Source: Apostichopus japonicus
Taxonomy: Eukaryota > Echinodermata > Holothuroidea > Aspidochirotida > Stichopodidae
Direction: 5' to 3'
Assembly (NCBI RefSeq): GCF_037975245.1
Contig: NC_092564.1
Coordinates: forward strand, 7,165,984-7,229,983
Length of the DNA stretch: 64,000 bases
In this document: positions 46,536-60,426 of the stretch, piece by piece
Layout: the number at the start of each line of letters is the position of its first letter
How positions within the stretch are numbered: position 1 is the first letter of the stretch
Program-made: the position numbers and the translations under genes
Notes under the pieces: generated by a model
Seen by the model: only the letters and a program-made list of their open reading frames with translations
Database searches by the model: none
What the model was told of the DNA's origin: nothing

Positions 46536-49500
46536 TAGAAAACCCATGCAGACACATATACTTAGGCTATACCCAGAAAACCCACGCAGACACTTAGAGT
46601 TAGGCTGCTCGGAAAACCACTGTCTAAGTAATAGATTTTTCGGAATATCTCTACCTTGTAGAAACATATTTCTTGGAAATTCAAATGAACCATAAAATGG
46701 ATTTTAACTTATTGAACTTTATTACATTGCTTGTTAGCAAACAGAATTTTGCTATTAAATTGAACAAATATCCCGTCGGTTAAAAGTGAGAGAACTTTGG
46801 CATCCGGACTCCGTAGTTATAACATAGAGTGCACGTTCGGTCGATATTTCCTAATAAACTAGGAAAGTCCCCGTATTTGGTATACATGAGCTAGAATTAT
46901 CCTTTATGTAGCGCACTACATGTCTGTATATGGTTGTAGGGGTGGGGGGGGGGGGGATGTTTCCCAAATAGTACCCTTTTCGGCTTTTAAGAATAAGTAT
47001 AGTAACTGACATGTGAAAGACATGTGTTGGAAGCTCAGGATACAAAGGTTACCGGGCTCTTCATTCTCTCTTGACCTAGATATAATCCTCCTAAGATTAA
47101 AATAAATATTGAAGGCAAACATAATGGCATTACCACAAATAACACGTAGGCGAGGTAGTCCGCCTTTCGTGGTGTGAGGGGGCAATGCCAAATTTTGTGT
47201 CGCTGTTTAAAGAGTCAGGTAAATACGGTTTAAATTAACGCCTTTTAGGTATCTTTACATATCACGACATAGGCTCTATACCCGAGAGGTCCAATCACCT
47301 TTGTTTGTTGTGTGCATGGGAGGAATGTTATGTCGCTCAGACTCGCCGCCTTTAATTAAGAAAGTGTGTAACAACGGATGGTGCTTGGATAAAAAATGGT
47401 GATAGATTTTGTCTCCCTTTGAAACAATGTTGAAGACATTTTCGACTGCATATGCTGTACTGCATATACATGCGATATGTTCATGTATTATCTGACAGTG
47501 GGCGTGGGGTGGGGAGGCGGGTGAGGGTCACTCTGATATTTTTTTCTGAGGGTTTAAGTATAAGTGGTTGCGCCCCTGCTCTACCCTCTGACTAGTTTGG
47601 ATTTTTTATAAGGGAAGGAGGCAAGGAAGTTTGGGCTTACATCCTTTCTAGGAAGGGGACTAAGGGAATGGGTTTCTGTCCCCCTTTTAGAAAGTTTTGA
47701 TGCGGTAAGGGAAATGAAATAGAAAATTGTGTTGTCATTTCCATCAATTTTAACTACATTAATGTACTACAACTAAAAATCTTGCCAATGTATACGACTT
47801 AATTAACCTGTGTTCATGTTTTTTTTCTTCTTGCCTTCCCCGTTTCGTCCCCGAAAATGTCTACACTACTGAAAACACATCTAAAATATAAAATAAAACA
47901 TCATTTTTTCAAGGTTAAATGGATGATGTTTGAATGTTCTTCTGTTTACAAGATGCCTGTATATAATTTGTTGAGTTTGTAGTTTGACATTAAATAATTA
48001 TTACTCTGATATCATAATGTTTATTGCTCTGCATATTTTAATAGCAAATAACAACTCGCGCATATAGATCGCAATAGTTCATCAAAGAATATTCCTCAGT
48101 TAAAACTGGGTGTGGCTGCATTACCGATGATATAAAGGCCTTTTGGCCATTCGTTTTTTTACGCCGTCAACATATATGTTACCATTCATCTGTTTTTGCT
48201 TTTTTTTATGAGTCATTTCGATTTAAAGGTTATTATTTCATAAAATCTTAAGTGTGTTTTTCGTCAACCTGGGAATTGGTTTGAACAGATCGGTGGATGA
48301 TATTTCTTTTGCTTTTATTTAATAGCCTGCGGTATTAATACTGATGTCGTGTTATCTCCACATGATATATGGCATATAAAAACTTCCAAATTTGGTGAAT
48401 GGCTGGTCTAATAAGTACATAAAATAACATTGTACACGGACTGACATACTCCTAGAAATTGTGATTTAAATGACATTAAATTGTGTAAGTGCATTGTGTT
48501 GGTGTGGTGTCTGTCTGTCGGTTTGTCTGTTTGTTTGTTTGTTCCTCTTTGTCTTCGGGAGAATTAACTTCGAGTTGAAAGAAGAAGAGTATCCGAAGAG
48601 AGAAATATAAGACAAAAATATAAAGAAAATAGAATGAAAAGAATTGAGGTGCTTTGACCAACTTGAAGGCATTTCAAATAATGAGATGAATGCATACATA
48701 TCGACAGCAGCCGTTAGAACATTACTTCCTTCAAGTGAGTTCCTTGTTTATATCATATAGTTGCCCAGAACACAAGAAACATTCAAATTACAAATGTGTG
48801 TATATAGTTCCCTAATGTATAGACTATATGCCCTTTTCACATTACCGATTTGGGGGAAATTCCCGTACCCAACCACCCAATTTTCCCCTTTAAATAAGGT
48901 TTTTTTTTTAAACAATTTCCCCATGTTTTCCTCAAAATTTGCACTTTGGTTAATAAACAAGTTTTTGTATACCACAACGTCACGATACCTCTGATACTTC
49001 TTGGCTGTCACATAACAGGTTGGTGTGACAAGTGACGTCAGCACCATGTCCAAATTTGGGGAAAAACTCGTTTAACCTTGACGCTCATGTGGCCTTTTTG
49101 TCATCGGAGAAGAACATTTGAACCATCTCGATATACCAGTATACGTGCAAGACTACTCGTGTTGTTCCCACATGTAAAATATGATCGCTTGTTTTTATAT
49201 CTGTGCGTGTTGTTTTGTATAATTTTATTTGGTGATTTAATTCATTATTTTCAATTTTTTGTGGTATGTTCACCGTAGTGGCAGACGCAATACACAGTAA
49301 TTGACTTATACAATATATATGACTATTGTGATGGAGAAGTGTACGTTTTATATTGAGGGGGGTGAGGGGTGGGTGACACAGGACCCTATACTTATATCAA
49401 TCGATTATCGTCAATTGCATGGAGGTAGTTGACGGGTAGAGTAAATAACGTAGCAGTTATTCCAATAATAGAATCGTTAAAACTGGGTAACGTGAATGAC

Positions 49501-52500
49501 GTGGGTAACGTTAAAACGGGGTAACGTGGGTGAGCGGTGGGTAAGGGGTGGGTGACACAGGACCCTAAACTTATATCAATCGATTATTGTCGCTTGAATG
49601 GAGGTAGTTGACGGGTAGAATAAATAACGTAACAGTTATTCCAATAATAGAATCGTTAAAACGGTAAGTTGCGTTTTGACTGATAACAAAGAATGATAAT
49701 CTCTGCAGGCTGCAAGGTGAAACTTGCATAATATGGGGTTTTAGGTCAAAAGATCGCTGTTGTTGTTGACAGTTTTTGACAGTTGTTGACTACTGACGAT
49801 GTCAAAAGTCATGTGTTGTTCAGTTTTATCTCGACGATGTGATTATTTGTAAAGTTTTATGAATCTTTCTGGCAACGTCGTATTTAATGGCGTCATTACA
49901 ACAAGTGAAATAAATAATAAACAAAAATTATTTTATTACGTATTATAACTTACCGATACAAATCATCCTTTCACGAAAGCTGGCAGGCATTCGCACCTTT
50001 ACGGTATTTATGTTAAGATCGTTTGCAACTGACTATACCATTAACGAGCACCCACTATGATTCATTTCCTGCCGCCTGTGTGTAATATATGGTTCATCTG
50101 ACAAAATACGTACACTCAAACAACCATGTCTGGAATTATAATAAAGACATTGTTATTCATGGGGAGGGGGGGGGCACAGTGAGGAATAATTCTTGTTAAC
50201 CCATTTACAAAAGTCACGATGTATTCCCCGCCGGAATATGTCTTTAGATATTTCTATTTCCACAGGGTATGCATATTTGTCCTACTCTCCCGCTCACACA
50301 GACTCCACCCACCTCCCCCTTAACCCACCGGTGCCTGTCCATACACACAGGAGCGACGGAACCAAGGTTGAACAGAGGGCACGTGCAAAAAATCTCAGAA
50401 GTACCCCTTCTTTATCAGTGAATTTAAGTGCCCTCTTATATGTAATAAAGAACCCTTTCCAACATTGTAACTAATAGGTTTAAAGACACTTATTTTAACT
50501 TTGCATTTGTATGAAATAACAAAACAAAGCAATAACGACAACAATCAAATACTACAATGTTTGGTATGGAAAGCTCAGACGATACATTTCGGTTGGAAAG
50601 TTATGAGGTACCTGTGTGGGTTGTCCACTCAAATCATAGTCACACGTCTCATTGTCCCTCGAAATTCGTGCACCACACCCAACCCTTCCCCCTTCATAAC
50701 TTGAACCTCCGTTCCGCTGTCCCTGTTCATGTACCATGTTGGTTGACTTTGCATGAGTCAATTTGATGATAAATGGATGAAGTCAGAACAGTGACATACT
50801 GGAATAATGTCGGTGTTTGTATCATGTGTTAACCACATGTTCCTGGCCATGGAATGTATAGTGACCTGTATACCATATGCTGCTAATGGTTTTAACAAGA
50901 AAGTGTAAGGGATACTTAATACACTTTAAGGTCATCAACAGGAACTATCACATATATCTCAAATATTTGTATACTTTACATCTTCCATCTGTGTTATTGG
51001 CTAAACGCCATACTGACGTCATTCCAACGAACGTTTACGTCATAAACGATTAACCATCGACCATAACCTCAAAACACAAACGTTTTAGAGTCTTGACCGG
51101 ACATTGAAACCGTATATTTTCCGGTATAACAAACATATTTTAATCTATTTTGCTTTCACGAGATTTTTATTTATCTTTATGACGGATTAGTTTTCTTTCT
51201 TTCTTCCGCCGGGAATTCAAAGCATCTTTTGCTTTTTCTTTCTTTTCTAACATTTTTTCCAAATTTTGTTAATACGATTCCAAAATCTGAAAAAGTTGAA
51301 AGAAGTGTTTCTTCTCAATTTTATATGATTATTTGAAATGAAACTTGACATGGCCATTGTTACGAAAGTGGGGCTTTTTATATGCATCAAACAAAACATA
51401 GATCAGAATCAGCCAAAACTTGAAAAATATAAAATCTATTTCATTTTCAAACTTAAAGATGATATGAAATCAAGGCTTTGAATATCTGGTATGACAGGGT
51501 TACACAGAATAAAGTTACGAACTGATTGGTCCATGTTGTCTATTAGCGTTCTTTTTATAATGTTTATATTATTGCTAACGTTTGGGAGATATCCATAAAT
51601 TATGACAATGACATATCCTCGTCAAGATTTAGAGGCGTCTATTGTTTGACCTTCACATAAACAACATAAAAAAATCAATCTAAAAGGTTTTATTATATTT
51701 CACAGTGTAACAATTGGAATTATAGGAAACAATTTAAAAATCTTTCAAACGTCACCGAGTTTATTCTCAAAGAAGAATAAAAAATGGATTCAAAATGACG
51801 TCAACTATATATAGTGCATTGTTTTACCGTTGTGTTGGAAACTCTCGATCCACATAACCAAGAGAAGTTATGGCATTTCAGTGAGCCTCTTCTCTCTGTT
51901 GTCTTGGTGCGTCTAGTTTGTCATTGGGCCCTACTCTATAAGGTGGCTTTGAAGGGACATGTAAGTTGTAGTCTTAACGTGTTCGTATCTAAAGAGACTA
52001 ACTCGACAAATTTGTACTTTCTTCACCGAGTTACACTAACGTCTAATCTTGACAAATATAATCAAAGTTGTCAGATCACGTGCATCGCAGTAACTCGTCA
52101 ATCCTATAATTTTTCGTCATGATGTCATGTTAACGGTAACATGTCAATTCGACCAAATATTATCTTTTTGCCGTAATTTCAAGTTAGGCTCAACACAGCA
52201 ACTCAACGAAAGGGTAGTTTCTGCCAAGACAACATAAAGCGTAACTAATCAATTAGACAAAATATCGTATTTTCGATATGTTGTCGTGCTATATTAACAC
52301 GCAAAGTCTTCAACTAGTCTGTCCCTTCCGGACCACCGTACTTCTCTTCATTGGACAGTACATGTAATTCAAAGGAAAGAAAGGTGATAGATAATCGAAA
52401 CAGTATGTTAGCTTCTCTACACTGTATGAAGATTACTGCATGGTTCCGGCCTGTGGGACCGACTCTGTTTTCTTTGTGTTCTTAATATCCGAACTTTCAT

Positions 52501-53050
52501 CAGCGTTCAGGTTTACTTCGGGTGTTCCCTTTTTGACCTTTTCACCTTTACCCTCTGGTTTGTAGATTCAGTGGAAATTTTACTCTGATTCTTCTTACCG
52601 ATATTTTCTGAAAAAAAAATTGTTTTTATGATATCCTTCCAATGTCAAAAGATCAAAACATGTAAATAACTATTTCACGTTAGTGTTGACACCGCGGTCT
52701 GGATTATTTGATATGCCCAAATACAGAGTCGTGACGTCAGAATAGCACCTCGTAAAACAACTCTTTTTTTTTTTACTTCTTTTCTTCTCGTGTTGGATTT
52801 ATTTTCATTAATCTTATAGTGCTATAACGCTTCAACTGTGATCGTTCAAACTTTATTAACTTCTCGGTGTTTTATGTTAATCACATTGTGAGTATACTTC
52901 GCCTGACTTCCTCTGTAATAGTCTTCGCGTGTTTTATACATCTCGGAACATATTAAAATCGAGGTCGCACTGAGAGGTGTGTTTCAGATCGATTCTGGCC
53001 AATGAAGGGAAAACATATATAGCTGTAATATCATACAGGTGGTCAGTTCA
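46536..53050. other. Gene-free stretch between the LINE relic and the Kazal gene
   Basis: No exon with family-like sequence was found. The stretch holds GTTTG/GTCTG-rich repeats near 48510-48545, a 179-bp tandem duplication at 49361-49661 and C/G runs at about 46940 and 50165. A minus-strand Lys-rich open frame near 52441-52570 is weak and is discussed under rejected items. Confidence 0.45.
49361..49661. repeat. Tandem duplication at 179-bp offset
   Basis: GGGTGACACAGGACCCTA (49371 and 49550) begins two near-identical copies of about 120 bp, through TTATTCCAATAATAGAATCG. Between them lie short GGGTAACGTG repeats. Confidence 0.85.
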
Positions 53051-53054
53051 TAAT

Positions 53055-53063
53055 TATATAAAG
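53055..53063 (+). promoter_or_regulatory. TATA box of the Kazal gene
   Basis: TATATAAAG about 105 bp upstream of the ATG at 53160. A start of transcription near 53085 would give a leader of about 75 nt. Confidence 0.55.
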
Positions 53064-53159
53064 CGAACATCGTCACCATCATAACATTTATAATCGTCAG
53101 CGAATTGTTCGGTTTTTGTTTCGGTATCGAGACTCTTAGCTGAAGGACTCTAAGACACA

Positions 53160-56100
53160 ATGTTTTCTAGGCAACTGATTGTACTCTTAGTACTGTGTTT
53201 TCTAAGTGTCACAGTACTTGGAATGCCGTTTGGTAAGTTCAAACTAAATGATTTATTTATGCATGTTTACTATAAGTTATATACGATACGGGCGGTATTT
53301 AGAGAGACGAGGTGTTATAGATGTAGGGGAGAAAAAAATGGGTAAACCTGAAGAAAAAACGGCGAGCGATTGATTTCAATTTGAATTTTTCGATTATCGA
53401 GCAACGTAAATTTCCGCTGAGGGAAAGGAGTAAAGTTGTCCCATTACATGTGGGATAAGTATGACAAAGGTATTTTAATATTATCATATTTAGCCTACAT
53501 GTATATCTACATATAGTAAATAGAACGTTTGAGAAAAGACTACCAATTAAGAACGCAGTGGTTATTAGCGATCGGTTTCATACAAGATCACCGATTCCGA
53601 AAACTGTCCTTAATTGCTAGTTTTTTTTTGCTATAACTATTATTTTTATTATTAATATAATGCAGTATATTTATTCTATGGTTATTTTCATAACCATTCA
53701 GGTTATCAGATTTCATACGTGGCTTGTAACTAATGTTTAGCCATACGTTAGAGTATTGAACACAGTTCCCGCAAGCCTATTATATTTCATAGGGCTTTTC
53801 TTCAGACCTCTTTTAAGAGTCCATTCGACTGAGACATATAAGGTAAGCAATGCACCAATTCTAGTTTCACATTTAAGAAAACGGTATCGATTAAGGTTTG
53901 CCAATCACTGTTTTTACTTTACAATACATACTTTTACAGCATAAGTGTGTGCCACATAGGCCTAACCAGCGACGTAGCCAGGAATTTGAAATGGGGAGTA
54001 TTTCTGCAATTAATATGGATTTTCAAAGTTGTAGGCACGACTTTCTGAGCGGAGCGCCACCATCGGTTGGCGCGGAGCGTACAAGAAAATTTTTGGTTTT
54101 ACAATTCCCCCAGATGGCCGGAAACGGCCCTTCCCGAGTGTTTATTCTGGTTCCCTTGCCTCTTGCTAACTTGAGACACCTCATTCAATATAACAAACGA
54201 GTTAAAATAGTACGTAATTCAATACTACATAATGTATTTAAAATTAGCAAGGTACATGTACAGAGAAGTCTTACTTTTCAACTTCTGATACTTGTAGATA
54301 CAAAGATAGGCCAGAAATGTCTTTGATACAACTATAGCCAGTAGGCCATATTGTCTTTGATACAACTGTAGCTAGTAAATGTTTAAGTTAGCCTAATAAG
54401 AGAAGGCGAGAGCTACCGTATACGACGATTGCCATCTGATGCAAATTTCTCAACTGTTTTCTCAACTGAAATATTATTTGCGTAAACGGGTTCAAGTTAA
54501 CTAGATGTTAAAAAACTGACAAGATCGGAATCTAGTCTTTTTCGGCGGTAAGAGTGTTGAATGAAACGGCACGCGATAGAATTGACAGCCTAGATGACAG
54601 AAGAATAGGTCACCTATAATTTAGCCATATTCTTGCTACGTTCATTTCAATAGTTTTTCCTGTCTAGACTCTTAAACTCGTCCAGCAGGCTTATGGATTT
54701 GAATTATGGGTGTTTTTTTTTTTTAAAAGGTAACTTGGCCAAAAAAGTGTAGGCCCGGGCCTACAGTGCTACATGCTGGCTACCCCTCTGATCATATGAT
54801 ATCATATTATCAGCAAATTTGGTTTCCTGTTTGAATTCTTTTTCATGTTCTTTTACGTAATATATCAGAAAGACAAACATAGTGCTTTTTTACAATTTTT
54901 ACAGTAGGATGATTCTTGTTTCGGCCTATTGTCCAATGTCTGGACTTTAATACATTTGACAAACTTAACTGATGGACAATATAAACTTTCATATTTTGTA
55001 ATATAGCCAGATATGCAGTGGTGTAACTTTCTAAAAACAAATATCGTTATCGCAATGTATTAGCAGTGTAATAATATTTGTAGGAAATGCGTGTCACGTA
55101 CGATTGCTAGCTTAGCTTTATAACATATGCTGTTCGTGCAACAACTTAGGACGAATCATAGAAAGGATGAGAACGAACGTTGTCGACGTTGTTGTGCATA
55201 CAGTTCGTGACATTCCATAGAGTACGGTTAGGTAGGCAATATGTATTTTATTACGCAGTGGCCAACTGTGGGCTTGTAATAGGCTATAGGCTAAATTTAG
55301 CCAATTGCATCTGCCAATCTAAGTAGCCTAAGTAGTTGGATCAGTAGGCGTGAATGTTACCACTGGCGGATCCAGGGCCTTTGTTTGGGAGGGGCCAAAG
55401 TGGCATTAGAGTGATATGGGGGAGTGGTCTAAGGGGAGGGGGTGCCCCCTCCCCTTAGAAAAATTTTCTATTGCTGAATGCCCTCAGATGCAATTTGGTG
55501 CGACAAAAGTGTACAATGGTGATGTTAATTTACTTCTAAAAAAAATGTTTCCCAGGTGTAATTTTCTAAAATATTTATAAAACAAAGTTGGGATCATCTT
55601 TCTCAAGAAATTTTATTCCTCATAGGTTATAAATTTCTTACAACCAGCCTGTTACTACAAAATGGTGTTAAACTGTAAATCCTCATGCTCATACATTTAC
55701 ATAGCTCCCAACTCTTGAGAAGGCAAATGCCGGTCCATGCCACGAATCGCCGTCCTGGGGGAGGGGTATAAGGGGAGGGGGTGTCCCCCTCCCCTATTGA
55801 ATTTTTTGGAATCCTGGTGATGCCTACATGTAAAATGGTGGCACTTAGAAAGGCTTTTGTCACCCAAAATTTTCTGAGAAATATGCATTTTTTTGTGTGT
55901 AACATCAATAAATTGAATAGTAGGTGATAATTCATTCTTTCCCGTGGCATGAAAATGTTCGCTGCTCGCCCCAATTCAAAGGTTCAAATGATGCTGTAAA
56001 GGAGGTTTTATAGTCTATTATCCTAAATGCTAAAGAAATGATGGTTGCTAAGTCAAAATTTGATGCAAATTTTTTATGTATACTTGACAATTACAATGCG

Positions 56101-59100
56101 GTTTTTTCGGACGCTTGTGCGGGTCAGCGGGTTTGGGTGTTAGACCGCGAATTGCGGGTCAGTTGGGAGCTCTGCATTTAATTTTAAACCAGAAAACGAA
56201 AAGGTTTAGACTAGTCTACCACTGCTATTCCTCTCGATTTTTTAAATTTCCAATCATATGATTTAGCGGATGTTCGGAAACACTTTTTTGCTCACCTTTG
56301 GGGGGGGGCCATGGCCCCCCTTGGCCCCCCCTTGGATCCGCCAGTGAATGTTACTACGATCATAATCGAGTTAACGGAGCTGACGAGTATTCAAGATCAA
56401 AGGAGCACTGAAAAAATACCATGCTAAAAAACGACAATTAAAAAAAAAAATCGACACTGAAAGGGGGGAGCAGTCGCCCCCCCTGCTCCCCTCTGGCTAC
56501 GTCCCTGGGCCAGCTAAATAATATTGTCACCGAAAAAGTGTTTCCAATCATACTCTGTTAAATCTTTATTATGGGGTGCCAGTTGAATTCCATATAGACA
56601 GTAACATCCAGTGAGGAGTTTCGGTTATTTAAAGAATTTGACTTTCTTTCGGGAAATGGATAGATCGCTAATGACGCTTTGAGAAAAAAGTTGGTGTATA
56701 GGGCTGGGGATTGAGTGGGGTATGTGCATAAGGTGCAGTCATAAGCATCAAAGGTGCTAACAATAGTTACCTCAGGTGAGAAGGGAAAATGTTAAGTGGT
56801 TGTAGTTTTACAGCCCAACGCTTCGACTGACATGCATAATAATAATATACGATTATGAATTCAGTTTGTAAGTCACGTAACGGTTCAATTTATAACGGGA
56901 GCTTTTGACACAGACTAATTAAGGACAAGTCCAGAACAGTTTCCAGACGGCCAAATCCACAGCCGTGATTGGATAGTTTTGTACAAGCTGCGGTCATGCG
57001 CATAATGTAATCGATTCGTTCAACTCTAATTGTGTACCATGCAGTGACTAATAGATAAGTGATGTGGAGAGGATGCAAGGTCCTCGATCTCTCGGTTCGA
57101 CGACCATAATTAGTGTTTTAATGAAGTCCAAAGTCGTTTTCTGTCAGGAAATGTTCAGGTCAAGTAATTAACTGTATATGGGAAATGATTTCATTATTTT
57201 GAGATATGTCTAATAAATCATATGTGTATAGTAATACTTTTTGATGCATGAGTGATGACTTCATAAACGTCTACATCTGATACACTTTCCGATTCAGTCC
57301 TTATGATCAATTCCATCATTAGGATATTGATTACAAAAACATATTTAGATAGTTGGACATGCATAGTATGCTTCCTCTGGGAATATTTAGGATATAAAAA
57401 AAAATATCAAATTCTTCATTGCATTTATTTTCCTGTGTATAGGTCATAATGTAAACCTCGGTATGCATCTTTAAACCGACTTTAAGACATCTTCACTTTC
57501 ATACAATGAAATGTGGACATATAAAATAAGAAACAAACATAGGGGGGTTTGAGGGGTTTGAATGGCGGCGCAATTATTTGGTAACCATTCAAAGTCATGC
57601 CTCTGTCACTTTCATTCTCAGGCTGCTTTCCGAGAAGAAATTTTCGTTATAATACGTGGATGAACTTGGTAGTGGCAGTGGAGTCGCTTAAGGCGGGGGG
57701 GGGGTGGGGTGGGAGGTTCGGTCACCACCTGTCACCCCAATGATATTAGCCATGTCCTAGACCCAAATACACAACTCTTTGACTTCTACTGAATAGTTCT
57801 AGAAACGATGGGACCCAAACGCCTCGCTTGCCCCTTGACCTTCAAAGGGCACCATATGAAGGGACCGTCCATGGAGCCCACCGGCCGACAAGGCCTCGCG
57901 CTGCAGACACGCCACAGCTTTTGGTGCCCCCTCCAAATGTTGATGTACCATACCCCCTTCTCACTTCCAAATGTCTGGTGACGCCACTATATTTTCCTAT
58001 TTCGCTAGCTCGTTCGCGTCCATATACCCCTAAATTGTTCCCTAATGATAAACCTGGTCCAAATTTTTGAAAGTTAACGTAAAGTTGCCATACCTACGTT
58101 TACTATTTTTATTTCATTATTTTACAGGGAAGACGAGCTGCTCCTTTCTTTGCGATGCAAACTTTCATCCTGTCTGCGGTGAACTACCTAATGGAGACTT
58201 CAAAGCCTATCCAAACGCATGCGAGTTACATCGTGCATTGTGTTACGGGGACGCTGTGTCCGATGCAGCCGATATCAAATGTGACATAGAGAGAGGTACG
58301 AAAATATAAAATATTTTCATTTACAGTTTCATCGACATTTACGACCAACCCAAACCCACACCCTCACCCCTCCTCAACCTCCCACATTCTTTAAGGTTTA
58401 GACAATTTTGTATTTATAATGTGTAAAAGTAAGTTGGACTGACGTTTCTATCCTAGCAGGTTCTTCTTCAAAGGCTAAATGACAAGTAACATGTAACAGA
58501 AGGGACAAAAACACACACAGAACACAGACAGGTTAATAAGCATGGTGAACACAAAGAGATAGATGTAAGGGGATTAGTAGACAAGGGAGGGGGGAGAAGA
58601 AAGAAAGAAACCGACAGGAGAAGAGGAGGGGCGGGAGATAAACAGTGGAGGGACAAAGAGAGGATTAAGTGAATAAGTTTGTATTATGTCAGATGCATAC
58701 ATCGAAGGAAATCAGAAGCAGATCTATGATTTTAAATGGTAGGGGTTGTGGCCCTAATATCGTTGAAGCCAAAGCCCATATAGGGGGTCCGGGGTCCCCC
58801 TCCCCGCCTCAGAGGAAAACTTACAAGTTTAGACGTGGTATTGTGAATAAATAAAGTCTATACCGGATCTTGATGCACAGTGGCACGTATAAGTACTTTT
58901 ATCTTTGTTTGTGGCGGGGGTGGGTGTGGGTGGGGGGGGGGGGGTGGGCGGGGAGTTTAAAGTGGTGAGGCGCACATCCCACAAATCCTCTGGATCCGCA
59001 CCTGGGAATGTGTAAACTATTAATGAGTGAAATGCCAATAAACGTTTGCCGAAAACTCTGAAACGAGCACCATGTCCATACAATCATGCACCTTCACACC

Positions 59101-60365
59101 GTATCGTGCGTGCCACTCGAAGCAGTGGAGTAGGCGTCACATATGCCTCTATACTTAATTTCAAAATTATTCTATTGTTTATTGCTTTTTCAATTATCAC
59201 ATTCTACTGGTACTATAGCGCCACCGTAAAAAAAGGCTAGTACTTTGAATTGGTGCATGGGGGAAATTCCCAAATTATCTTATACCATATATTTATAAAC
59301 GTGATTTCATATTTCCCCTATTAAATTTGCAATTTGTTATTTCCTATCAAACATGTTATAAACACACTTGAAATACATGCGCCTCGATCCGTTTTGGATT
59401 CAGCAATTCTCGGAAAAGAGGGACCGGGAGACAAGTATCTATTTAGGTACCGTAATTATATATACCGAGAAATATATGAAATATCATATATATGAAAACA
59501 CCGCTAAAAAGTACGGAACTCCAGTCCTCAAAGTCTGCTAACTTATTCCAATAAATACCGCTCATATTTTAGCAAACTCATGTTGTTCTTTAGCGCCCTC
59601 TCTATTCTTCCTCATAAATACTTTAGGTAGGTCTCAAACTGGATCCTTCCCATTTGACTTTATATGCAACAAAGAAACTCGGATCTTTGTGTTATGTTAT
59701 TGAATTTGTTCTTATAAAAGTTATGATAGACTTATTTTTATGTGATGTATTAAAGATGTAGCTGGTAGTGCACTAAACAAAAGTATATGGAAAATTATTT
59801 CTGATTATTCCAAGTCATGTCCATTATAATGGTATCATTATGTGCAAGGTGGTATTGGTGGGAGGTTGGGAGGGGAGGGAGGGGGTGGAAATGAATAGGC
59901 CTCTTTATCACTAGCGAAAATTCTTTGCATAATGGCCTGTATGGTATAAGTTTCATGCCGAAATAAATACTTCACTATCGGACGCGAGAGGGAGGGGGGG
60001 GGGGGGTGGAGCGGGATTATCCATGTTTGAGATTTCAAATAAGGAAAAATTTCAATCAGTTAGTGTGACACAATGATACATGCTTTTGGCTCGAACGGTT
60101 AACTCGAGAATTATGAGTACCTGATACTATAAAGCTATAAACACTCGGAGTTTTTAGGTATAGGTTGGCAATAATCCAAATTATTAAATACAATGCAAAA
60201 TAATGGCTTAAAAATAGTGCTTTTGTTCTGTTCACTAAATGTAGTGAATAAAAAAAAAGAAGATTCGATTATCCCTTTTTCATCTTTTCTTTTATCATTT
60301 CAGAAGAGTTGGTGTTTTCTCACGACATTGTCTTTTCAGGATTTGATGATGGTACCTCAATCTAG
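53160..60365 (+). CDS. Secreted single-domain Kazal-type protein (putative serine protease inhibitor)
   Basis: Three exons: 53160-53232, 58128-58295 and 60304-60365, all GT-AG and phase 1, give 100 aa. Residues 1 to about 21 are a classic signal peptide (LIVLLVLCFLSVTVLG). Exon 2 alone encodes the Kazal domain with six cysteines at 29, 33, 41, 56, 63 and 76 in the order C-x3-C-x7-C-x14-C-x6-C-x12-C, containing PVCGE, the hallmark YPNACEL and ALC. The spacing between C29 and C33 is short, as in some invertebrate Kazal proteins. The last exon gives a short acidic tail ending DGTSI, with AATAAA 55 nt later. It probably inhibits extracellular serine proteases; the target is unknown. Intron 1 (4.9 kb) is largely transposon. 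Exon 3 is the least certain part. Confidence 0.8.
53967..56507. mobile_element. hAT-type element related to the 27599-32699 family, inverse orientation
   Basis: Begins CAGCGACGTAGCCAGG and ends CTGGCTACGTCCCTG. The interior matches, in inverse order, pieces of the 5.1-kb element (TGATACTTGTAGATACAAAG, GTAGGCCCGGGCCTAC, the GCGCCACCATCGGTTGGCGC module at 54036-54100). The flanks GGCCTAAC and GGCCAGCT agree only in the first four bases, so the target duplication is decayed. It lacks the foldback insertion but carries its own nested element at 55361-56346. Confidence 0.8.
55361..56346. mobile_element. Nested 986-bp hAT-type element, CACTGGCGGATCC family
   Basis: The 13-bp terminal inverted repeats CACTGGCGGATCC / GGATCCGCCAGTG are perfect and flanked by the 8-bp duplication AATGTTAC (55353-55360, 56347-56354). 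The interior contains two GGGGAGGGGGTG...CCCCTCCCC hairpins (about 55430-55462 and 55755-55795). It has no coding sequence; the minus-strand frame near 55627-55974 is not conserved with anything I know. Confidence 0.9.
58713..59004. mobile_element. Possible hAT5-like short element in Kazal intron 2
   Basis: The left end CAGAAGCAGATCTATG and right end CTGGATCCGCACCTG are imperfect inverted repeats, with flanks GAAAT / GGAAT that could be a 5-bp duplication with one change. The interior is G/C-run rich. The ends are degraded, so this is tentative. Confidence 0.45.
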
Positions 60366-60420
60366 TTTGCCCGTCAAAGACGCTCTGAAAATCGCAATGT
60401 TCTTTATTTTATTTAAATAG

Positions 60421-60426
60421 AATAAA
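60421..60426 (+). terminator. Polyadenylation signal of the Kazal gene
   Basis: AATAAA 55 nt after the TAG at 60363-60365, which supports 60304-60365 as the terminal coding exon. Confidence 0.65.

Noticed and set aside
52441-52570. Minus-strand open segment ending EGKGEKVKKGTPEVNLNADE...GTMQ as a last exon
   Set aside because: The frame has a stop just upstream (before IYKPEG) and the good acceptor (TTTTTTTCAG) leads into other frames with early stops. No upstream exon was found. Conservation search would be needed.
53959-56515. 8-bp duplication for the 53967-56507 element
   Set aside because: GGCCTAAC and GGCCAGCT share only four leading bases, so I do not claim a target duplication.
57683-57985. 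Possible element between CAGTGGAGTCGC and GGTGACGCCACT
   Set aside because: The ends match only partly and I found no target duplication.
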